Origin: Bacteroidetes bacterium ADurb.Bin174
GTDB lineage: Bacteria; Bacteroidota; Bacteroidia; Bacteroidales; Paludibacteraceae
Assembly (NCBI GenBank): GCA_002070265.1
Contig: MWCX01000025.1
Location: 1 to 40,887 of the forward strand
Direction of reading: 5' to 3'
Length of the DNA: 40,887 nt
The position numbers and the translations under genes are program-made. Positions 1 through 6,317 of this stretch are shown here, in pieces. The notes beneath the pieces are model-generated. The model ran no database searches, had not been told where the DNA came from, and saw nothing but the letters and a program-made list of their open reading frames with translations. Numbering within the stretch: position 1 is the stretch's first letter; every line of letters begins with the position of its first letter.

Positions 1-1
1 A

Positions 2-100
2 TTCTGCCACTCAGTGGGTATGAACTACGTAAGTTGCTCTCCGTTCCGCGTACCTATCGCAAGATTAGCTGCGGCACAGGCTGCTATTAAAGAGGCGTAA
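2..100 (+). CDS. ppdK: Pyruvate, phosphate dikinase, C-terminal end (partial)
   Basis: The window opens inside a gene. The frame starting at base 2 gives 32 residues and a TAA stop. The peptide contains [20 protein letters not shown], which I recognise as the extreme C-terminus of PEP-utilising pyruvate, phosphate dikinase, including the catalytic cysteine region of the pyruvate-binding domain. The enzyme interconverts pyruvate, ATP and phosphate with PEP, AMP and pyrophosphate in the cytoplasm. It is followed after 21 bases by a strong terminator, so it ends its transcription unit. Only the tail is visible, so the call rests on one short but very conserved segment. Confidence 0.85.
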   Translation, partial: FCHSVGMNYVSCSPFRVPIARLAAAQAAIKEA

Positions 101-121
101 TCGAGTAAAAGCTCATTACCT

Positions 122-161
122 AAAAAAGCCGATTATCATATTACGGATAATCGGCTTTTTT
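122..161. terminator. Rho-independent terminator after ppdK
   Basis: A perfect 16-bp stem (122-137 with 146-161) closes an 8-nt loop. The outer arms are A6 and T6, so a U-tract follows the GC core in either direction. It lies 21 bases after the ppdK stop. Confidence 0.9.
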
Positions 162-199
162 ACTTTACATGATACAAAGGACTCATAAATCCCTCTTCA

Positions 200-254
200 T
201 TTTTTTGTCTTGATACAAAAAAAAATATTCATTTTTTTGTATCAAGACAAAAAA
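200..254. repeat. Head-to-head pair of a dispersed GTATCAAGAC-type repeat
   Basis: A 23-nt element made of T7, GTATCAAGAC and A6 lies at 232-254. Its exact reverse complement lies at 201-223. A third identical copy is found 40 kb away at 40617-40639 inside a larger repeat. Each copy can fold by itself (T-rich arm, CTTGAT or ATCAAG loop, A-rich arm). I recall this motif as a common intergenic element in Bacteroidetes genomes; its role is unknown to me. Confidence 0.75.
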
Positions 255-268
255 TAATTATATCTTTA
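236..268 (+). promoter_or_regulatory. Candidate Bacteroidetes-type promoter
   Basis: TTTG at 236-239, a 21-nt spacer, then TATCTTTA at 261-268 fit the -33 TTTG / -7 TAnnTTTG pattern with one mismatch in the last base. The -33 box sits inside the right-hand copy of the dispersed repeat. Transcription would start near 275 and run towards the small reading frame at 300 and the LRR gene at 554. Confidence 0.4.
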
Positions 269-299
269 CCATCAAAAACTGATTAAATCAGTTCCAAAG

Positions 300-413
300 A
301 TGAATAATAAAGGAGCACAAAACGCTTTCTATAATGCAGGCAAAGAGACTTTCAACAGCTCTATGGCTCGGCTTTTAGCCCCCCCGTTAACATTTATTTA
401 CATTTATATTTAG
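300..413 (+). CDS. Possible 37-residue small protein or leader peptide
   Basis: An ATG at 300 opens a 37-codon frame ending in TAG at 411-413. The peptide begins MNNKGAQNAFYNAGKETF and ends in a hydrophobic run. It sits just after the candidate promoter at 236-268 and before the hairpin at 428-452. There is no clear ribosome binding site and I recognise no family. The region could equally be a noncoding leader or a decayed repeat. The run of seven C at 379-385 inside the frame is unusual for this AT-rich sequence. Confidence 0.2.
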   Translation: MNNKGAQNAFYNAGKETFNSSMARLLAPPLTFIYIYI

Positions 414-427
414 TTTAATTATCGTTA

Positions 428-452
428 CCCCATTGCCAAATAAGCAGTGGGG
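428..452 (+). terminator. GC-rich hairpin, possible terminator or attenuator
   Basis: A 9-bp stem with one G-U pair (428-436 with 444-452) and a 7-nt loop is followed by CTTT. It is the most stable structure between the candidate promoter at 236-268 and the LRR gene. The following T-run is short, so termination would be weak. Confidence 0.35.
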
Positions 453-472
453 CTTTGGGGGATGTATGAATG

Positions 473-488
473 TTGAATTGTTGAATTG
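473..488 (+). repeat. Short tandem repeat TTGAATTG x2
   Basis: Two perfect 8-nt units lie 66 bases upstream of the LRR gene start. Similar TTGAATCGTT-type units occur just after the same gene at 3601-3633. Confidence 0.6.
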
Positions 489-553
489 TAAAATAAAAAT
501 TTAGTAATTTAATTTTTTAAAAAAACATAGTCATAATTTAAAATTTATCAAAC

Positions 554-3500
554 ATGAAAAGATTTAAGATTTTATGGATCGCCACTATGCTATTGGCGAT
601 AGGAACGGTCTCTATGGCACAAGTAGGGACGAAGCACAAGGTAGATAATCTCTACTACGAGATTAAAAGCACTTCTCCGCGAGAGGTTAAGGTAGTCCCC
701 GAGCTTGATGCAGATCCTTTCTGGAGTGCAGGTAACAAACCTATGGGTGATATTGTTATACCTGATTCTGTACCTATAAATTCAGAATACTACTCTGTAA
801 CAGAGATTGGTATAAATGGTTTATCTGATTGCAATATAACGTCCGTATTTATTCCAAAATCAGTTATAGCGTATAATTGGACGGCATTTAATCGTTGTCC
901 TTCAATCACTGCAATAAATGTAGCTGCGGAAAACCCCAGGTTTAGCAGCGAGGATGGTGTGTTTTTTAACAAAGACAAAACCAAATTGCTACGTTACCCG
1001 ACAAACAAGCCTGTTAGCTCGTACACCGTACCGGAATCAGTTGACACGCTCGGAAACAGTTCTATGTCAGGTGCTACAAACCTAATAGAGATAATCCTGC
1101 CGGAGGGTCTTATTTTTATAGATAATAATGTTTTTTGGTCAACTACCAACTTACGTTCTATTAAAATTCCTTCCGGTGTTACAACCATTGGCGATCGTGC
1201 ATTCTATAATTGTAAAAATCTAAAATATATCAGTGCCGATATACCGGATCTTACTAAACTATGGACTACAGACAGAGCGTTTGAGCTTGTCCCCAAAGGC
1301 AGTGATGCCAATCCTTGTAAGCTCTTTGTCCCTTCGGGTAAAAAGAGTGCCTACTCATCTAGAATGCCATGGCAGGAATTTTCGCCAAATATATATGAAC
1401 TGAACATGTCACGTAAGATAGACCTTAAGGTTACCACCGGGCAGCAGATAGGTATTAATTTAGCGACAATTGCTGACTTTACATCAATAAGGATTATAAG
1501 TGGCTCTCTCGATAGCATTATTACAGTAAATGCAGACTATAACGGATGGAAATACTTCACTGCCGGAAGTCAAGATATGTCCATATACGGCGATATAAAA
1601 TGGCTTTACTTGGATAACGAAAGCGAAGGAGGTAACAACGGCGATAAAATACAAGAGGTAAATGCTTCCGGTAGTGGGATGCTGACAGAATTAGTGTGTC
1701 AAAACCTTACAGCACTGACTAAGATAAATGTATCCAACAACGCATTGGATTCCTTGAATGTATCGGGCTGTACGGCTTTAGAAGAGTTGTATCTTGATAA
1801 CAATGCCGAACTCGATCTCGCTTCTATTGATACCCTAAATAATTGTACTGCTTTGAAAAAATTAGGAATAAGTAATTGTAATTTTAGTTCACTTGATGTA
1901 AGTACTCTAACAGAACTAAGATACTTAAATTGTGCCGGCAATAATTTTACCACTAAAACATTAAACGAACTATACTGCTCTCTACCGCTGAGAGAGGAGG
2001 TTGATAATGCTGTAATTGTACCTATAGCTCACGAACCACAACCACAGTCTCCGGACACAATAATAACGAATACCAATGGGCAGATTGCTAGAGACAAGCA
2101 CTGGAAAGTGCAATGTAACAATGGTACAGATCTCGTTACTACAGGTGCCGGCTATTGCGTAGTTCATGCTACAGTTACTACTGGAGATGCTACACTCCTT
2201 AAAGAAACTTCTGCATTTCTAAACGGTTCAGTGATTCCGGGTACAGAGGCAATCACCGAAAGGGGTTTTGAGTGGAAAAAGACCAGCGATGGCTCTTACC
2301 AAGACTTGACTTCTACAGGTACAAGCGACAACTTCGGAGCAAAACTCACAGGCCTTGATCCCAGTACAAACTACACATACAGAGCTTATGTAAAGGAGGA
2401 TGCCGGTAAGATTTATGGAGAAGAAAAAACGTTTACTACTAAGGATGCTACCAATTACAATATCAGAATAGCAGAAACAGAACTTACTTCTGCCAATACG
2501 GGTGCTATAGACAGTACCAATTTCCCCAATCTTAATATCACAAAAGGTACTATTACTTACGACCTTGCTACAAAAACTATGACATTAAACGGAGTAGAAG
2601 CCAGCACAAATAGAAGTAATTTAATACACTTCTATGATGAGGAAGAGGGTAAGTTGGTTCTAATAGGTACAAACACTATAACTTCAAGTGGTAATGGCAT
2701 CAGAGTAGATAGCGTTCTTACTATAGAGGGAGACGGTTCTTTGAAAGCTACATCAACCAACTATTGTGGACTTAATGTTCGTGGTACTCTGACTATTAAA
2801 AACACCACAGTAGAAGCCATAGGTAAGTGGGCTATTTCCGGAAGTACTGATTCAGACAGAGAATGCCTAATAATAGAAAACTCTACGGTAAAAGCTACCG
2901 GTAGCTCTATTAGTATGGGGCCTTTCCACCAATTTATCCTTCAAGATTGTGGCATTGTTCAGCCTAAAGGTGCTACTATAGAGACTTATGATTCTAATGG
3001 AAAAGCAGTAATGCTAAATGGAGAAGTGGTAGCCTCTGAGGTGGTAATAATGAGAGTTCCGGCTACAGTTACTACTGGAGACGTGTATGTTGATTTGCCT
3101 TCTGCATCTGCAATTCTGAACGGTTCAGTAGACCCGGGTACAGATGTAATCACTGAAAGAGGTTTCGAATGGAAAGAAACCACCGGTGGCACTTACCAAG
3201 ACTTGATTTCTGAAGATGCAGGCAATACCTTCGGTGCAGAGCTTATAGGTTTGACTCCTGACACAAGCTACACATACAGAGCTTACGTGAAAGTTGCTGC
3301 TGATACTGAAAAGATTTATGGAGCAGAAAAAATGTTTATTACTATTGATCCTGTAGGTATTGAAAATATTACTCAAGCGGTTACTCTCTATCCGAACCCT
3401 GCAAATAATGTTATCATGGTAGAGACAGAAGCTATCGGATCAACTATCACCATCACAGACCTATCCGGTCGCACGGTAATGACTGCCACTGTTACAGATA

Positions 3501-3589
3501 GCAAGACTACATTAGATATCCACCATCTGTCGGCAGGTACGTATGTGGCACGTGTGGGGGATAGAATGGTGAAGGTTGTGAAAATGTAG
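554..3589 (+). CDS. Secreted leucine-rich-repeat (BspA-like) protein with FN3-like repeats and T9SS sorting domain
   Basis: A 1011-residue protein with an N-terminal signal peptide ending near MAQ at residue 23. Residues about 60-225 show BspA/LRR_5-type repeats (for example FIPKSV, IPSGVTTIGDRAFYNCKNL). Residues about 375-480 are a second, different LRR block (NVSNNALDSLNVSGCTALEE). Two FN3-like modules of about 90 residues lie at about 538-628 and 837-930; both begin with TVTTGD and share ITERGFEWK and YTYRAYVK. Between them is a beta-rich segment (about 630-830) rich in short strands such as LTIEGDGSL. Residues 934-1011 form a type A T9SS C-terminal domain (LYPNPANN, TDLSGRTV, LSAGTYVARV). 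The protein is therefore probably exported and anchored on or released from the surface, as an adhesin or ligand-binding protein. No catalytic motif was seen. The gene converges on the PUL. Confidence 0.85.
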   Translation: MKRFKILWIATMLLAIGTVSMAQVGTKHKVDNLYYEIKSTSPREVKVVPELDADPFWSAGNKPMGDIVIPDSVPINSEYYSVTEIGINGLSDCNITSVFIPKSVIAYNWTAFNRCPSITAINVAAENPRFSSEDGVFFNKDKTKLLRYPTNKPVSSYTVPESVDTLGNSSMSGATNLIEIILPEGLIFIDNNVFWSTTNLRSIKIPSGVTTIGDRAFYNCKNLKYISADIPDLTKLWTTDRAFELVPKGSDANPCKLFVPSGKKSAYSSRMPWQEFSPNIYELNMSRKIDLKVTTGQQIGINLATIADFTSIRIISGSLDSIITVNADYNGWKYFTAGSQDMSIYGDIKWLYLDNESEGGNNGDKIQEVNASGSGMLTELVCQNLTALTKINVSNNALDSLNVSGCTALEELYLDNNAELDLASIDTLNNCTALKKLGISNCNFSSLDVSTLTELRYLNCAGNNFTTKTLNELYCSLPLREEVDNAVIVPIAHEPQPQSPDTIITNTNGQIARDKHWKVQCNNGTDLVTTGAGYCVVHATVTTGDATLLKETSAFLNGSVIPGTEAITERGFEWKKTSDGSYQDLTSTGTSDNFGAKLTGLDPSTNYTYRAYVKEDAGKIYGEEKTFTTKDATNYNIRIAETELTSANTGAIDSTNFPNLNITKGTITYDLATKTMTLNGVEASTNRSNLIHFYDEEEGKLVLIGTNTITSSGNGIRVDSVLTIEGDGSLKATSTNYCGLNVRGTLTIKNTTVEAIGKWAISGSTDSDRECLIIENSTVKATGSSISMGPFHQFILQDCGIVQPKGATIETYDSNGKAVMLNGEVVASEVVIMRVPATVTTGDVYVDLPSASAILNGSVDPGTDVITERGFEWKETTGGTYQDLISEDAGNTFGAELIGLTPDTSYTYRAYVKVAADTEKIYGAEKMFITIDPVGIENITQAVTLYPNPANNVIMVETEAIGSTITITDLSGRTVMTATVTDSKTTLDIHHLSAGTYVARVGDRMVKVVKM

Positions 3590-3603
3590 AATGTTCGTTG
3601 TTG

Positions 3604-3633
3604 AATCGTTAAAACGTTTAATCGTTAAAACGT
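3604..3633 (+). repeat. Tandem repeat AATCGTTAAAACGT x2
   Basis: Identical 14-nt units at 3604-3617 and 3620-3633 (16-bp period) follow the LRR gene stop directly. Such low-complexity intergenic units are frequent in Bacteroidetes as far as I recall. Confidence 0.7.
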
Positions 3634-3640
3634 AAATGAA

Positions 3641-3681
3641 AATATAAGGGGCTGTCTAAAGTCAAGACAGCCCCTTATATT
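3641..3681. terminator. Bidirectional terminator between LRR gene and PUL
   Basis: A perfect 17-bp stem (3641-3657 with 3665-3681) has a 7-nt loop and a GGGGCTGTCT core. A T-rich run follows on the plus strand and AT-rich sequence follows on the minus strand. It lies between two convergent genes and can end both the LRR transcript and the PUL transcript. Confidence 0.85.
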
Positions 3682-3762
3682 TTGTATTTTTCTTTATTAC
3701 CTCATTGATTTTGATACTGTCCCAACTACCTCAAAAAAAATGATTTAGTTGGCTTTGCTTTA

Positions 3763-3836
3763 TTAATTAAGGATATTCCTTTTTATAATATAATTTTCTG
3801 AGAGCCTACGTTTGACTTAATTAAGAATATTCCTTT
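3763..3836. repeat. Imperfect direct repeat spanning the 3' end of the last PUL gene
   Basis: A 20-mer at 3763-3782 matches 3817-3836 at 19 of 20 positions (TTAATTAAGRATATTCCTTT). The right copy is coding (GIFLIK near the C-terminus of the 287-residue protein); the left copy lies just after its stop. This looks like a small duplication of the gene tail. Confidence 0.6.
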
Positions 3837-4646
3837 AAATCCGGACATATTAATGCAATCACCAACTTGTAAGTCCTTTTGAATAATCAACTTACCTGTG
3901 ATATCGTAAATATTTATCTGTCCACTATAACTTTGAGTATTGTAAACTGATTTATCTTTTACTACCCACATATTTTGAGGTACAGATTGTGTATTCAAGG
4001 AAACACTTATGCTGCGTACTTTTTTCACAGAAATCACGTAATAGCCCTTTTCAGTATTAGCACCACCGGTTAAAACAATATCTTCAATTTTAAAAATACC
4101 AATTGCACCGGCAGCAGTAGATGTCGGACCGGCTTTAAATGCAATTACTTCACCTATAGCAGGAGGATTTGCATCATTTTTAACTGCCTGCTCCGTAATT
4201 AAATTGGAAAGTGCTTCTACTTCACTTTTCGTGGCAGCCTCAAAGCTAAAAGGACTTGGAATCCTGTAAAATTTAGTCAGATTAGTGGTGGAATCACTCA
4301 ACAATGTGGTCAAAGCAACTCCTCCAGTGGTTTTGTATAATGCATTCTTGGAATCCAAATTATTCATGGAATAAATACGTGGTACTGACGATGCACCATA
4401 CAAGTGGAATTTGATATCTACATTGGTTAAGTTATTTTTTACAGTGTCCATACCGTAAGTGGTCAAATCTTTTATCGAGAAAAGACCGTACACTGTTTCA
4501 CTTCCTTCCACAATTCCATTGGCATAATGAGAAGTTCCTACTTTAAGATTTAACACATGGTCAAAACCCTCGGTAACAAGCTGAGCTTGTACCGGCATAA
4601 AGATAAGCACCAATAGTGCTACAAAAAGAGATTTAATTGTTTTCAT
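3783..4646 (-). CDS. T9SS-exported protein with one copy of a PUL-linked unnamed domain
   Basis: A 287-residue protein and the last gene of the PUL. It has a signal peptide (cleavage near VQAQ, residue 22), one copy of a roughly 190-residue domain (about 24-213), and a T9SS-type C-terminal domain (about 225-287; INIYDITGKLIIQK, FKGIFLIK). The same domain occurs twice in the next upstream gene and once at the C-terminus of the SusE/F-position lipoprotein. Hallmarks seen here are SIKDL, VDIKFHLYG, RIYSM, TKFY and IGEVIAFKAGPTSTAAG. I do not recognise the domain by name. No obvious catalytic motif is present. Location and company suggest a surface glycan-binding role, which is inference. The start is ATG, 60 bases after the preceding stop. 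Confidence 0.8.
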   Translation of the reverse strand: MKTIKSLFVALLVLIFMPVQAQLVTEGFDHVLNLKVGTSHYANGIVEGSETVYGLFSIKDLTTYGMDTVKNNLTNVDIKFHLYGASSVPRIYSMNNLDSKNALYKTTGGVALTTLLSDSTTNLTKFYRIPSPFSFEAATKSEVEALSNLITEQAVKNDANPPAIGEVIAFKAGPTSTAAGAIGIFKIEDIVLTGGANTEKGYYVISVKKVRSISVSLNTQSVPQNMWVVKDKSVYNTQSYSGQINIYDITGKLIIQKDLQVGDCINMSGFKGIFLIKSNVGSQKIIL

Positions 4647-4706
4647 TTTTTGTTGTTTTTAATGGTTTGTATTTTTAATGATAAAATTTATAATTCAATA
4701 TGTGAT

Positions 4707-6137
4707 TTATAATACGACTTTAGCTGTTTGATTGCCAAATTTCGCAATATAAACTCCCGATAAATTGGAAAAATCAATTGTTTCATTTACTTGAACAACT
4801 TTAGAGAACATCAATTTTCCGGTTACGCTATACACATTAAAGATGTTGTTCTCAGCCACATTAGTTATCCGAATTTGCTTACCATATTGCTTCCAATCTT
4901 TTGATACGTCAACTTTGGCTAATCCTGATTCGGTTTCAGATTTCAATTGCTTAAAGGATACTACAAAGTAACCAAGTTCTTTGTTGATGTTATTAATCAT
5001 CACAATATCAAATATTTTCAGTAATCCTATGGTACCGGCGGCTGTAGAAGCAGGACCTGCTTTGTATGCTATCACATCTCCAATAGCGGCAGGTTTTACG
5101 AGTTCAGCACTAATCTCATCAGGATTGATTCCTCGTACCGTTTCTACGGTTGCATTCTCATAACTGAAATTGGCAGGCATTTTCAAGAAACGAGTATCAT
5201 TGGTAGTTTCTTCTGTAAGCAACGTACTCAACGCAATACCATCTGATGTTTTAAATTGTTCGTTTTTAATATCATTATTCTTCATCCCATATACACGTGG
5301 TTCTGAAGTAGCTCCATGTAAATGGAATTTCATATCTACACTCAACAAAGTGTCTTTTACATCATCCAATTTATAAACTTGTAAGTCTTTGATTGAAAAT
5401 AAGCTAAACAAGTTACTATAACCTTCCACCTGTCCACCGGCAAATTGGTAAGTTCCAATTCTAACATAATCGACAAAAGCATCAAATCCTTCGGTAATAA
5501 CCGGTTCAGGCTTAGCTAACTTAATTGAAATTGTAAGTTTACCTTTACTTGATTCCGGACCTTCTTTTTCGATATTATGCACTTTAAGAAGACCGTTCCT
5601 ATGACCGCCTGAAGCAGAGGTTCCGGCAGTTCTAAAGGCAATGATATCACCTGTTTCGATAGGTGCAACGTTGTTGGCGGCACTTGCGAAGCTTAAACTA
5701 CGAACCTGTGTAGCCGTAGCAGCATCGAAGTTGACACCTGTCAGCTTATAAAACTTCGTTGAGTTTTTAATCAGAAAATCATGTACACTCAATGAGTTTT
5801 CATTACCACCTTTGTATTCGTTGTTTTTAGTTGACACTTCCGTGCCATCCATGGCATACAAACGTACAGTACCTCCGGCACCTCCCATGATATAAAATTT
5901 CATATCAACATTGTCTTCCTGTTGACGATACACCGCATCAAATGCATAGGTTTTCATGTCTTTCAATGAAATAAGTGCATAAACATCTTCTGTACCGGTA
6001 GCCGGTTGGTTTGAGAAATTCTGACTTCCAACGACCAGATTTTCTACGACATCAAATTCTTCCGTAATAAGCTCTGCACGAGCTTGCATGCTGAAAGCAG
6101 TTATTACTGCAATGATAATTAAGTAAATCTTTCTCAT
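4707..6137 (-). CDS. T9SS-exported protein with two copies of the PUL-linked unnamed domain
   Basis: A 476-residue protein with a signal peptide (cleavage near residue 21), two tandem copies of the same domain as its neighbour (about 23-215 and 216-400), and a T9SS C-terminal domain (about 410-476; FNVYSVTGKLMFSK, NLSGVYIAKFG). Copy 1 carries VDMKFYIMG, RLYAMDG and TGDIIAFRTAGTSASGG. Copy 2 carries VDMKFHLHG, RVYGM and IGDVIAYKAGPASTAAG. Copy 2 is closer to the single-domain neighbour than to copy 1, which suggests that the downstream gene arose from it by duplication. A 180-base gap separates it from the GH2 gene, so it may have a promoter of its own, though I could not identify one. Function unknown; surface binding is inferred. 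Confidence 0.8.
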   Translation of the reverse strand: MRKIYLIIIAVITAFSMQARAELITEEFDVVENLVVGSQNFSNQPATGTEDVYALISLKDMKTYAFDAVYRQQEDNVDMKFYIMGGAGGTVRLYAMDGTEVSTKNNEYKGGNENSLSVHDFLIKNSTKFYKLTGVNFDAATATQVRSLSFASAANNVAPIETGDIIAFRTAGTSASGGHRNGLLKVHNIEKEGPESSKGKLTISIKLAKPEPVITEGFDAFVDYVRIGTYQFAGGQVEGYSNLFSLFSIKDLQVYKLDDVKDTLLSVDMKFHLHGATSEPRVYGMKNNDIKNEQFKTSDGIALSTLLTEETTNDTRFLKMPANFSYENATVETVRGINPDEISAELVKPAAIGDVIAYKAGPASTAAGTIGLLKIFDIVMINNINKELGYFVVSFKQLKSETESGLAKVDVSKDWKQYGKQIRITNVAENNIFNVYSVTGKLMFSKVVQVNETIDFSNLSGVYIAKFGNQTAKVVL

Positions 6138-6317
6138 AATTTTTAATTTTTAAATGATTATTTGACTAATTGTTTTATATATTGTTTTTTGTAAAAATCA
6201 AAATAAATAACAAGTAAGGTCAGTTCGCACACCGAAAGCACATAAATCCGCACATTACCTCACAACACGCATCCCGGACCCCCATTCTCATATACTTAAA
6301 GCTTTTAAATTCAATCA

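Larger units (their letters stand above)
101..553. other. Gene-poor spacer between ppdK and the LRR gene
   Basis: This 453-base stretch holds the ppdK terminator, the inverted pair of dispersed repeats, a candidate promoter, a doubtful 37-codon frame, a GC hairpin and a short tandem repeat. The last 60 bases before the LRR start codon are very AT-rich and show no clear promoter of their own. Confidence 0.7.

Noticed and set aside
471-3633. Short tandem repeats near the LRR gene as a CRISPR array
   Set aside because: Units are only 8-16 bases, adjacent and without spacers, and no cas gene is present.
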